Shown here: positions 16,508 to 24,731 of the stretch, piece by piece
How positions within the stretch are numbered: the first letter of the stretch is position 1
Layout of the letters: each line of letters starts with the position of its first letter
Source of the DNA: Candidatus Sulfopaludibacter sp. SbA3
GTDB lineage: Bacteria; Acidobacteriota; Vicinamibacteria; Vicinamibacterales; UBA2999
Direction: 5' to 3'
Length of the DNA stretch: 37,391 bases
Assembly (NCBI GenBank): GCA_945876205.1
Contig: CAMCNL010000006.1
Span: 1 to 37,391 of the forward strand
Notes under the pieces: model-generated
Database searches by the model: none
Told to the model about the DNA's origin: nothing
The model's input: only the letters and a program-made list of their open reading frames with translations
Position numbers and translations under genes: made by a program

Positions 16508-17365
16508 CTACTTGGCCTTTTCCTGTTCGATGATCTTCTCGAACTCGCCGATGTCCGGGTTGTCGGTGCAATAGAACTCGCCGACGCGCTCGGTGGTCCG
16601 CGTCCAGTTGCGCACGGCGGAGGTCCACGGCTTGGTCAGCACTTTCGGATCCTCGACGGTGATCTGCACCTGCAGGTAATTCATCGACGGCCGCGAGATG
16701 CGCTCCGTCACCTTCAGATCGTCGCTGTGGAACCAGGTGCCGTTGTTGCTGACAAACGTCCGCTCGTCGAAGCCGACCGACTCGACCACGAGCGTGTCGC
16801 CTTCCCAGCGGCCCGATGGGTTGCCATGGAACAAGGGGTCGGGATTCTTCGGATGCGGACGGCCGTCGGTGGGGATGACCCTGAAGTTGTTGAGGACTTC
16901 GATCAGCTGCACCAGTTGTCCCGGCGTCTGCACGAACTGGATCGCGTAGGTGTTGCTCAGCCAGATCGCCGGCAGGCCGCGAGGCATGCAGTTGACCGAC
17001 AGCTTCGCGCGCTCGCTTTGCGTGGCGGTCATCGTCTTGATCTTTTCCTGCGCCCATGGCTGGAACGACGGCCGCTCTTCGGGCGTGGCCCGGGCGTCGA
17101 ACTGCCTCAGCGCCGCCGGATCGACGCCGAACTTGTCGCCGGGCTCGACCTGGTTTTCGACGTGCGGAATGCCGGTGCGATTCGGCCACCAGACGCCGGA
17201 CAAATCGGGATGACCGTCGGCGGTTCGCGGCGCGGGACCGCCCGGCGCCATCACCTTGTACCTGTACTCAGGATTCTGGGCGCCGGCGGCCGGCGCGAGG
17301 AGGTAGACGAGGGCGAGCGCCGCGATCGACGCGACGCCGAGACGAAGGCGAAGTGTGGAAGCCAT
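16508..17365 (-). CDS. Secreted PDLSGVW-family protein (module 1)
   Basis: 285 aa. Signal peptide about 1-29 ('LLAPAAGAQ'). It has 'ADGHPDLSGVWWPN', 'RPSFQPWAQEKIKTM', 'NCMPRGLPAIWLSN', 'RWEGDTLVVESVGFDERTF', 'WFHSDDLKVTERISRPS' and 'VQITVEDPKVLTKPW'. It is a full-length paralogue of 7268-8119, with nearly every block conserved. Its ATG shares one base with the TAA of the DUF6152 gene (TAATG), a strong sign of coupled translation. Unknown function; exported. Confidence 0.82.
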   Translation of the reverse strand: MASTLRLRLGVASIAALALVYLLAPAAGAQNPEYRYKVMAPGGPAPRTADGHPDLSGVWWPNRTGIPHVENQVEPGDKFGVDPAALRQFDARATPEERPSFQPWAQEKIKTMTATQSERAKLSVNCMPRGLPAIWLSNTYAIQFVQTPGQLVQLIEVLNNFRVIPTDGRPHPKNPDPLFHGNPSGRWEGDTLVVESVGFDERTFVSNNGTWFHSDDLKVTERISRPSMNYLQVQITVEDPKVLTKPWTSAVRNWTRTTERVGEFYCTDNPDIGEFEKIIEQEKAK

Positions 17366-17766
17366 TAGTTGTTGTCCTGGAGCTGGCCGACCTGGCGCAT
17401 GCGTCCATCGGCAAGCTTGAGTACGCCCGCGGCGGCCTTGTGCTGGGTGCCACTTCTCGCGAGGCAGCCTCGCACGAAGATTTCCTTCCCGACGTTGTCG
17501 AGGAAGTCCTGCCGGCTGGTGCCCGCTCTGGTCATCGTCAGCGTCGAGTAGCCCTGGAACGACCAGGACTCCACCTTGCCGCTCGCATCCTTCACGTCAG
17601 CATTGAAGTGCATGTGGGGGTTCTGCCAGCTGACGCCGGTCAGCGTGCCGGTGAAGTCCCTGCAGTTCTTGGTGTCGAACTCCGACGACACCGAGTGATG
17701 CGCCAACGCCGGCGCCGCAAGCAGCGCCGATGCGACGGCCGCGCCAAGAATGGTTCGAATGGTCAT
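17365..17766 (-). CDS. DUF6152 exported protein (module 1)
   Basis: 133 aa. A signal peptide ending 'APALA' is followed by mature His-His-Ser. Other conserved points are 'VSWQNPHMHFNADVKD' and the two Cys ('FDTKNCRDF', 'VRGCLARSG') shared with the module 3 copy. It lies 16 bases downstream of the receptor stop. The three DUF6152 copies agree on the signal-cleavage site and on NPH, which points to conserved use of the N-terminal histidines. Function unknown. Confidence 0.85.
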   Translation of the reverse strand: MTIRTILGAAVASALLAAPALAHHSVSSEFDTKNCRDFTGTLTGVSWQNPHMHFNADVKDASGKVESWSFQGYSTLTMTRAGTSRQDFLDNVGKEIFVRGCLARSGTQHKAAAGVLKLADGRMRQVGQLQDNN

Positions 17767-17782
17767 AGGAAACCTCGGTCCG

Positions 17783-20700
17783 TTAGAAGCCGTACTTGAC
17801 GGCGAACTGCATGATGCGTGAGTTGCCGGACTGGCTCGTGATCCGGCCGAACGTGCCCGCGTCGAGGCTGGTGGCGGGATTGCCCCAGTTGAAGTGGTTC
17901 AGCAGGTTGAACGTCTCGACGCGCACTTCGAGCGTCTGCGCGTTGCCCACGGGCAGGAGCCTGGCCAGCGACAGATCGACGCTCCAGAATCCCGGCCCCT
18001 CGATGCTGCGCGCGCGCTCGTTGCCGAGCGTGCCCGGCGCCGGAAACGCGAATGCCGCGGCGTTGAGATAGTTGGTCAGCGTCTTATCGCCATAGGGATC
18101 GTCGTTGACCTGGTTGACGCGCTGGCCGGTCACACCCGTGCCCGCGAGCTCCTGTGTCGTCGTCACGGTGAGCCAGTCGCCCGACCGCATCGTGTAGATG
18201 CCCGACGCCCGCCAATCGGAGGCCAGCACGCGCAGCACGCCGTTGTCGAACTGCGGCGTCACGTACCCCAACGTCATGCTGCCGATCTGCCGGCGGTTCT
18301 GCGGGCAGTTGCCGAGATCGTAGGAGGGGTTGGTGGGATCCGTGTAGCCGTCGCTGAACTGCACGAACTTGCCGCTGACCGGCGTGTCGGTCTCGCACGT
18401 CGACAGCGTGTAGTTGCCGCTGAGGCTGATGCCGTTCACCGAGCGGCGGCGGAACGACAGCTTCAATCCGTTGTAGTGCTGCGTGCCGATGGCCGAGTAC
18501 TGGGAGACGTACGACAGGAGCTTCCCTTCGTTCGGATTCTGCAGCGTCAGGGTGCGGCGCTGCTCCAGGTTTGCGGCGGTCGTGCAGACCGGATACGCGA
18601 CGCCCTGGAGCGTGCAGGGTCCCAGGCCGAGGAAGACGCCCGGGTTGAGCGGAACCCCGCCCCACAGCCGATCGAGGTAGCTGCCCAGGTACGACGCCGA
18701 CACCTGCCACGCGGCGCCCAACTGCCGCTCGATGGTCGCGTTCCACGACTGGACGCGCGTCGAGTTGATGCCCGGATCGATGGCCGAGTACGAGCCGAAG
18801 CCGGGGAACACGACGTTGCTCGGAATCGGGCTTGGCACCGGATGCCGCTGTCCGCCGGGGACGCCGGCGTATGGATCTTCGAACGGCAGGTCGCCGCTGA
18901 GATCGATGCGGTTATTGAACGGCGCGGCCTGCACCGCGACCTGCTGGAAGACGGCGCCCGGATAGTCGTAGTTGATCGCGTAGGAGGAGCGCACCGCCGT
19001 GCGGCCGTCTCCGCTGAGATCCCAGGCCAGGCCGAGGCGCGGCGAGAAGTTCAGCCACTGCTTGTTGAGTCCGGTCTTGCCTTCCGGGAATCCGGGATCG
19101 CCCGGGTAGATGAGGCCAGCCGGCGCGTTGGTGTAGACCGTGCTCTTGATGCCCTTCTTGAAGTTGTCGAGCACGAAGTTGGAGATGGCGCCGTTGTCGA
19201 AGTTGGTGCCGAAGTACGGCTCCCAGCGAAGACCCGTATTCAGCGTCACGCGCTCCGACAATCTCCAGGTGTCCTGCGCAAATAGTCCCAGGTACCACTG
19301 GTGGTTGTCGAGGATGCCGGGGGCGCCGTGCTGCAGCCGGCTCACGTGCCCGGTGAAGAAGTCCGACAGCGAGAGCCCGGTGGCGCGGCCATTGAACGTG
19401 AAGTTGCCGGCGGCCTGCGCTGAATTCGACGAGTCGAGAATCGAATACGCGACGTTGGTGCCGAAAGCGAGCTCGTGCCGGCCGCGGACGATCTGGACGT
19501 CGTCCGACGCCTGGTACGAATGGTTGTAGACATCCGCACCGACAGCGCTCGCGCCCGAGAACGCGAAGGCGTTAGACACGCTGACCGCCATCACGCCGGG
19601 CACGTACGAATACAGCTTGACGCCGACCGACGGCGCGTCGAAGAACTGCTCCGCCGGCACGTTCGAACGGGTCGCGGTGCGCACCAGCGTCACGCGGAAC
19701 GAGTTGACGGTGTTGGCGCCGAACACGCGCGTATCGCCGAGCGCGGTCATCTGCGCCCGCTTGTTCATGTTCGGGTTGTTGCCGCTCACCAGCGTGAGGA
19801 TGTTCTTCGTCTTCGCCAGGTTCGGCGGACGCCGCTCGAAGGTGTCGTAATACCGCCCGAAGATCGAGTGGTTGGCGCTCAACTGGTAGTCGGCGCGGAC
19901 GACGTACTCCTCGTCGTTGTTTTCGAGCGGCACGCTGTAGCGGATTTCGCCGCACGGGTCGGTGGACGAGGGGAGAAACCCGGAGGTCGCAATCTTCACC
20001 GCCGCCGGGCTCATGAGCGCCGGATTGATCCGGTTGTTCACGAACGGCGCGCGCAGCGTGACCGGGCGGCCGCCGTTGCAGGCCGCGGACGCGAGTGCGG
20101 TGAAGTCGCCGGCCAGCATGGCGGCCGTCGGCACGAACGCCACGCGATCGGGCGGCGTCGAGCGGAGCCGCGTGCGCTGGTATCCGCCGAAGAAGAACAG
20201 CTTGTCGCGAACGACCGGGCCGCCCACCGTGCCGCCAAACTGATTGCGGTTCAGGCCGTCGCCGAGCTTCTTGCCGTTTGCCTGAATCGGGGAGAACGGA
20301 CTCGCCGCGTTGAAGCGGCTGTCGCGCAGGAACTCGAACGCGTTGCCGCGCAGCGTGTTGGTGCCCGACTTGACGACGGCGTTGACGGCCGCGGCCGAGT
20401 GCATGCCGTTTTCGGCGGAGAGGCCGCCGGTGGCGACACGGAACTCCTGCAGCGCGTCCGGAAACGGGAACGGCAGGTTGACGTTGTCGTAGGTGTTGTT
20501 GTGCATCGCGCCGTCGAGCGTGTACTCGACACCGTTGCGCAGTCCGCCGGCGACGGAGATCGCAACACTGCCCGAGTTGCTCAACGCCGAGAGCGTCCCT
20601 TCATTGACCGCCGAGCCCGCGAGCACGATCAAGTCGGTGACCTGTCGGCCCTGCAGTGGCAGCTCGACCAGCCGCTCCTGTTCGACCACTTCGCTGATGC

Positions 20701-21097
20701 CCGCGCTTCGCACGTCAACCAGCGGCACGGCCGCTTCGACCGAGACGGTCTCCTCGAGATTGCCCAGGCCCAGCGTCGCGTTGATGACGGGATTGGCATT
20801 GACCTGCAGCACGATGCCGGTCTGCACGTAGGTGCGGAATCCCTGCAGCGCGACCTCGAGCTTGTAGGGACCGATCGGCAGGTTCGGCATGACCCAGTTG
20901 CCGGTCTCGTCGGTGACCGCGCTCCGGGTGAAGCCGGTATCCGTGTGCGTGATGGTGATCGTGACGCCTGGCAGCACCGCGCCGCTCTCGTCGGCCACGC
21001 GGCCGTTGAGTTGCGCGGTGCCCTGCGCCCAGGCGACACCGGTCGCGAGCAACAGGCTGAGCGCGAGAAGAGAGAAACTCCTCATGGAGCCCTTCAT
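17783..21097 (-). CDS. Oar-like TonB-dependent receptor (module 1, first gene of the operon)
   Basis: 1104 aa from the ATG at 21097, chosen for its TAGGAGGA ribosome-binding site 7 bases upstream and the following signal peptide 'FSLLALSLLLATGVAWA'. The frame stays open to 21211 but those residues look untranslated. The regulatory domain begins 'GTAQLNGRVADESGAVLPG'; the plug contains 'LPLQGRQVTDLIVLAGSAVN' and 'DALQEFRVATGGLSAENG'; the barrel contains 'FGGTVGGPVVRDKLFFFGGY' and ends 'FAVKYGF'. A sigma70-like promoter lies at 21158-21186. It leads a series of nine protein genes that run to 7268 with gaps of at most 16 bases, except for the repeat array at 11883-11973. Confidence 0.92.
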   Translation of the reverse strand: MKGSMRSFSLLALSLLLATGVAWAQGTAQLNGRVADESGAVLPGVTITITHTDTGFTRSAVTDETGNWVMPNLPIGPYKLEVALQGFRTYVQTGIVLQVNANPVINATLGLGNLEETVSVEAAVPLVDVRSAGISEVVEQERLVELPLQGRQVTDLIVLAGSAVNEGTLSALSNSGSVAISVAGGLRNGVEYTLDGAMHNNTYDNVNLPFPFPDALQEFRVATGGLSAENGMHSAAAVNAVVKSGTNTLRGNAFEFLRDSRFNAASPFSPIQANGKKLGDGLNRNQFGGTVGGPVVRDKLFFFGGYQRTRLRSTPPDRVAFVPTAAMLAGDFTALASAACNGGRPVTLRAPFVNNRINPALMSPAAVKIATSGFLPSSTDPCGEIRYSVPLENNDEEYVVRADYQLSANHSIFGRYYDTFERRPPNLAKTKNILTLVSGNNPNMNKRAQMTALGDTRVFGANTVNSFRVTLVRTATRSNVPAEQFFDAPSVGVKLYSYVPGVMAVSVSNAFAFSGASAVGADVYNHSYQASDDVQIVRGRHELAFGTNVAYSILDSSNSAQAAGNFTFNGRATGLSLSDFFTGHVSRLQHGAPGILDNHQWYLGLFAQDTWRLSERVTLNTGLRWEPYFGTNFDNGAISNFVLDNFKKGIKSTVYTNAPAGLIYPGDPGFPEGKTGLNKQWLNFSPRLGLAWDLSGDGRTAVRSSYAINYDYPGAVFQQVAVQAAPFNNRIDLSGDLPFEDPYAGVPGGQRHPVPSPIPSNVVFPGFGSYSAIDPGINSTRVQSWNATIERQLGAAWQVSASYLGSYLDRLWGGVPLNPGVFLGLGPCTLQGVAYPVCTTAANLEQRRTLTLQNPNEGKLLSYVSQYSAIGTQHYNGLKLSFRRRSVNGISLSGNYTLSTCETDTPVSGKFVQFSDGYTDPTNPSYDLGNCPQNRRQIGSMTLGYVTPQFDNGVLRVLASDWRASGIYTMRSGDWLTVTTTQELAGTGVTGQRVNQVNDDPYGDKTLTNYLNAAAFAFPAPGTLGNERARSIEGPGFWSVDLSLARLLPVGNAQTLEVRVETFNLLNHFNWGNPATSLDAGTFGRITSQSGNSRIMQFAVKYGF

Positions 21098-21157
21098 CTG
21101 GATTCCTCCTACGAATTGCCTATGTGCGGGACGGTGTGAGGCCGGTTGGGAATGGCG

Positions 21158-21186
21158 AAAATACCTCTGCCAGCAGGGCAAGTCAA
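21158..21186 (-). promoter_or_regulatory. Sigma70-type promoter of the three-module operon
   Basis: On the minus strand TTGACT (21186-21181) and TATTTT (21163-21158) are separated by exactly 17 bases. The expected start near 21151 gives a ~54-base leader with AGGAGG before the ATG at 21097. This is the best promoter in the window. Confidence 0.75.
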
Positions 21187-21206
21187 GAATCGCGTTGGTC
21201 GGTTTA

Positions 21207-21227
21207 CACACCGCATGCAGCGGTGTG
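21207..21227. terminator. Hairpin after the lactate permease gene
   Basis: CACACCGC and GCGGTGTG form a perfect 8-bp stem with a 5-base loop, 5 bases past the permease stop codon. There is no T-run, so termination strength is uncertain. Confidence 0.45.
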
Positions 21228-21232
21228 CAGGC

Positions 21233-22915
21233 CTATTCGGGCGTGACCTGCGGCACGTATCCGGGGAACACGTAGGCGTAGAGCAACGACACGAGACCCA
21301 TGACGATCATCAGCAGCACGCTGTGCTTGATGGTGAAGCGGAACAGCCGGCTTTCATCCGCTGTCGACATGCCGGTGGCCGCGACCGCGACCGCGATGCT
21401 CTGCACCGAAATCATCTTGCCCATCACGCCGGCGGCCGAGTTCACCGACGCGGTCAGCACCGGATTGAGGCCCAGCGCGTTGGCCGTCACCACCTGCAGG
21501 TTGCCGAAGAGCGCGTTCGCGGACGTATCGCTCCCGGTCAGGAACACCCCCAGCCAGCCGACCACCGCGCTGAAGAACGGAAACGCCACACCCGTTCCAG
21601 CCAGCGCCAGCCCCAGCGTCGAGGTCATCCCCGAGTAATTCATCAAATACGCGAGACCGAGCATCGACGCGATCGTGAGCATCGCCATCGACAGCTGCTT
21701 GAACGTCGCCACGTACAGGTTGGCCAGCCGCCTCGGTTTCACGCGTAACACCAGCGCCGTCGCCAGGATCGCGAGGAAGCATGCTGTTCCCGACGCGCTC
21801 AACCAGTTGAACGCGAACACCGCGGCGTATGGCGCGGGCGCCGGCGTCACGGGCGGGATGCGCGTGATGACGTTGTGCAGCCCGGGGACGTTGAGGCCAT
21901 TCAGCGCCTGGCCTACCGGCAGGAACGACGGCAGCAGGCTGTGCGTCCAGCGATCGAGCGCACCCTTGATTTGCGGCTCCCCCCACGCCAGCACGAAGAC
22001 CACGAGCAGCAGGTAGGGCACCCACGCCATGAACAGCTCGCCGGTCGAATGCCGCTTCACAGCCGCGCTCACCGGCTGGTCGCCCTCGAGTCGAAGGATG
22101 GTCTTCGGCTTCCACAGCTTCAGCACCGCCACCATGACGATGATGCAGGTGAGCGAGCTCATGATGTCGGTCAGCTCGGGGCCGATGTAATTCGAGACGT
22201 AGAACTGCATGCCCGCGAACGAGAGGCCGCACGCGAGAATCGCCGGCAGCACTTCGAGCGCGCGCCGCGGTCCGGCCATGACGACGATCAGGTAACCCGG
22301 GATGAAGACGGACATCATCGCGCAGAGCCGTCCGACCATCGCGCTGAGCGGCATCACCGGCAGTCCCGTGACGTTGGCCAGCGTGATGACCGGAATACCG
22401 ATCGAGCCGAACGCGACCGGCGCGGTGTTGGCGAGCAGGCAGATGCCGGCGGCGTAGAAGGGGGAGAAACCGAGGCCGGCGAGCATCGCGCCCGACACGG
22501 CGACCGGTGCGCCAAAGCCGGCCGCGCCCTCGATGAACGCGCCAAACGAGAAGGCGATGAACATCGCCTGCAGGCGGCGATCGTCGGTCAGGCCGCCAAC
22601 CGAGTCCTTGATGATCTCGAACTTGCCGGTATCGACCGCGAGGCGGTAGAGCATGATCGAGGTGAAGACGATCCACGCGATCGGGAAGAGTCCGTAGGCA
22701 GCGCCGTAGACGGTGGAGATGAGCGCCAGGTCGATCGGCATCCGGTAGACGGCGAGCGCCACGATCAGCGCCGAGGCCAGCGCCGCGAGCGCGGCCACCC
22801 ACGCCGGCTTGCGCTTCACGCCAAGCATGAAGAACAGGACGACGATCGGCACGGCCGCGAGGACGGCCGACATGCCAAGGCTTCCGCCGACGGGATGATA
22901 GTTGTGCTGCCACAT
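21233..22915 (-). CDS. lctP: L-lactate permease family transporter
   Basis: 560 aa, close to the usual ~550 aa, with about 12-14 hydrophobic segments. Family landmarks are 'WIVFTSIMLYRLAVDTGKFE', 'FSFGAFIEGAAGFGAPVAVS', 'LLANTAPVAFGSIG', 'FLTGSDTSANALFGNLQ' and 'NSAAGVMGKMISVQSI'. It should import lactate (or glycolate) across the inner membrane with protons. It is transcribed divergently from larA with only 32 bases between starts, so uptake and racemisation of lactate are probably co-regulated. TACTAT on the minus strand, 14 bases before the ATG, could be its -10 element. Confidence 0.93.
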   Translation of the reverse strand: MWQHNYHPVGGSLGMSAVLAAVPIVVLFFMLGVKRKPAWVAALAALASALIVALAVYRMPIDLALISTVYGAAYGLFPIAWIVFTSIMLYRLAVDTGKFEIIKDSVGGLTDDRRLQAMFIAFSFGAFIEGAAGFGAPVAVSGAMLAGLGFSPFYAAGICLLANTAPVAFGSIGIPVITLANVTGLPVMPLSAMVGRLCAMMSVFIPGYLIVVMAGPRRALEVLPAILACGLSFAGMQFYVSNYIGPELTDIMSSLTCIIVMVAVLKLWKPKTILRLEGDQPVSAAVKRHSTGELFMAWVPYLLLVVFVLAWGEPQIKGALDRWTHSLLPSFLPVGQALNGLNVPGLHNVITRIPPVTPAPAPYAAVFAFNWLSASGTACFLAILATALVLRVKPRRLANLYVATFKQLSMAMLTIASMLGLAYLMNYSGMTSTLGLALAGTGVAFPFFSAVVGWLGVFLTGSDTSANALFGNLQVVTANALGLNPVLTASVNSAAGVMGKMISVQSIAVAVAATGMSTADESRLFRFTIKHSVLLMIVMGLVSLLYAYVFPGYVPQVTPE

Positions 22916-22930
22916 GGTCGCAGGGCGGGA

Positions 22931-22939
22931 TAGTACACT
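22931..22939. promoter_or_regulatory. Overlapping divergent -10 elements for lctP and larA
   Basis: TACACT (22934-22939, plus strand) lies 8 bases before the GTG of larA. On the other strand TACTAT (22937-22932) lies 14 bases before the ATG of lctP. The two overlap, so the genes may compete for polymerase. Confidence 0.35.
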
Positions 22940-22947
22940 CCGGTGCC

Positions 22948-24213
22948 GTGAAACTGCGACTGGATTATGGAACCGAGGGGCTGGACGTCGACCTGCCCGA
23001 CCAACGGCTGACGATTATCGAGCCGGTCTACCGGGCGCCGGTGCCTGACGCGCACGCGGCGTTGCGCGAAGCGATGCGCGCGCCCATCGGCCGGCCCCCG
23101 GTGCGGGACCTGGTGCGCCCCGGCCAGTAGATCGCGATCTCGGTCTGCGACATCACGCGCGCACAGCCTCGCCGCGACACGCTGGAGGCGCTCTTTGCGG
23201 AGCTGCCCGGCGTGCGCATGGAGGACGTCACCGTCCTGATCGCCACCGGCACCCACCGCGTCAACACCGCCGAAGAACTCGAGCGGATGCTCGGCCCCGA
23301 GATCGTCTCGAAGTGCCGGGTCATCAACCACAACAGCCGCGACGGGTCGGTGCTCGAACACGTCGGCACGACCAGCACCGGCGTCCGCGTCCTGCTCAAT
23401 CGCGAATGGCTGAAAGCCGACGTGCGCATCACGACCGGCTTTGTCGAACCGCACTTCTTCGCGGGCTTCAGCGGCGGACCGAAGATGGTGGCGCCGGGCC
23501 TGGCCGCGCTCGAGACGGTGATGACGCTGCACGACGCGCGGCGCATCGGCCACCCCAACGCCACCTGGGGCATCACCGAGGGGAATCCGATTCACGACGA
23601 CGTGCGGGAGATCGCGCGGATGGTGCCGGTGACGTTCTCGATCGACGTCACGCTGAACCGCGACCAGAAGATCACCAAGGTGTTCGCGGGAGATCTGCTC
23701 GAGGAGCATCGCCTCGCCTGCGCCTCTGCGACGGACACGGCGATGCGCGCCGTGCCCGCGGCGTTCGACGTCGTCTTGACCAGCAACTCCGGATACCCGC
23801 TGGATCAGAACCTGTATCAGGCGGTGAAGGGGATGTCGGCCGCCGCGAAGATCGTCAAGCCAGGCGGCACGATCGTCTGCGCCGCCGAGTGCCGCGACGG
23901 CCTGCCCAATCACGGCAGCTACGGCGAGGTGCTCGCGTCGCGGCCGGATCCGCAGGGACTGCTGGAAATGATCTGCGCGCCCGGCTACTCGGCGCCCGAC
24001 CAGTGGCAGGTGCAGATCCAGGCGCAGATCCTGATGAAGGCGCGCGTGCTGATCAAGACGAGCGGACTCGGCCCGGAGGATCTCCGGCAGGCCCACTTCG
24101 CGCCGATTGACGATGTGTCGACGGCGGTGAAGGACGCGCTCGAGAAGGCCGGGCCCGGGGCGACGCTGTGCGTGTTGCCGCAAGGCCCTCAGACCATTCC
24201 GTACGTTGCCTAG
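22948..24213 (+). pseudogene. larA: Nickel-pincer lactate racemase interrupted by one in-frame amber codon
   Basis: The full frame is 422 codons, the normal LarA length, and is open except for a TAG at 23128-23130. The part before reads 'LRLDYGTEGLDVDLPDQ...VRDLVRPGQ'. The part after continues directly with 'IAISVCDITRAQP', the expected next strand and DxTR motif. Known active-site positions are kept: 'TGTHR', 'EPHFFAGFSGGPK' (His and the cofactor-bearing Lys, equivalent to K184 of the Lactobacillus enzyme) and 'GHPN'. LarA interconverts D- and L-lactate and needs LarB, LarC and LarE for its cofactor; none are in this window. The intact remainder argues for a recent mutation, a sequencing error or read-through rather than old decay. 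The start is GTG. Confidence 0.85.
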
Positions 24214-24225
24214 ACCTAGATCACG

Positions 24226-24243
24226 GTCCGGCTAACGCCGGAC
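24226..24243. terminator. Hairpin between convergent larA and tadA
   Basis: GTCCGGC and GCCGGAC form a perfect 7-bp stem with loop TAAC. It lies between the larA stop (24213) and the tadA stop (24261). It resembles a dispersed palindrome type (flanking reading 'GPANAGHY') and has no T-run. Confidence 0.5.
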
Positions 24244-24260
24244 ACTACCTACGGTACACA

Positions 24261-24716
24261 CTACGTACGCTGTCGCTTGGCGCGAAAGAATTCCTGCACC
24301 AGCCCTCGGCACTGCTCCTCGAGCACGCCGCCGGTCACCGCGAAGCGATGATTCAGCCCGGGCGTCTCCAGCGCTCGCATCGACGACACCAGCGCTCCCG
24401 TCTTCGGCTCGACCGCGCCGTAGACGACCTCTTTCACGCGCGCGTGCACCAGCGCCCCGACGCACATCAGGCACGGCTCGAGCGTCACGTAGACCGTGGC
24501 ATCGGTTAACCGGTAGTTGCCGGTCGCTTTCGCTGCGGCGCGCAGCAGGACGACTTCGGCGTGCGCGGTTGGGTCGACGGAGGTAATCGGCCGGTTGTAG
24601 GCGCGCGCGATGATCTCGCCGCCTATCACCAGCACCGCGCCGATCGGCACTTCGCCCGAGGCGAGTCCGCGGCGCGCCTGGTCGATCGCCGCCTCCATGA
24701 ACGACTCGTGCGACAT
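24261..24716 (-). CDS. tadA: tRNA-specific adenosine deaminase
   Basis: 151 aa cytidine-deaminase-fold protein. The zinc site is complete: 'AHAEVVLL' (H52, E54) and 'LEPCLMCVGALVHARV' (C82, C85). 'YNRPITSVDPTAHAE' and 'GAVEPKTGALVS' match TadA, which converts A34 to inosine in tRNA-Arg(ACG), an essential activity. The C-terminus ends 'LVQEFFRAKRQRT', as in TadA. It lies 15 bases downstream of ilvA on the same strand and is probably co-transcribed. A related nucleoside deaminase is the only serious alternative. Confidence 0.93.
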   Translation of the reverse strand: MSHESFMEAAIDQARRGLASGEVPIGAVLVIGGEIIARAYNRPITSVDPTAHAEVVLLRAAAKATGNYRLTDATVYVTLEPCLMCVGALVHARVKEVVYGAVEPKTGALVSSMRALETPGLNHRFAVTGGVLEEQCRGLVQEFFRAKRQRT

Positions 24717-24731
24717 CGCGTGGGTGAGTAT

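Noticed and set aside
16494-17189. N-terminal extension of the receptor frame at 13182 to 1335 aa
   Set aside because: The extension lies out of frame over the secreted-protein gene. The signal peptide and ribosome-binding site fix the start at 16493.
23212-24213. Independent shorter gene starting at GTG 23212 after the larA stop codon
   Set aside because: There is no ribosome-binding site, and the start falls inside the conserved LarA fold, dropping the DxTR strand that directly follows the TAG.
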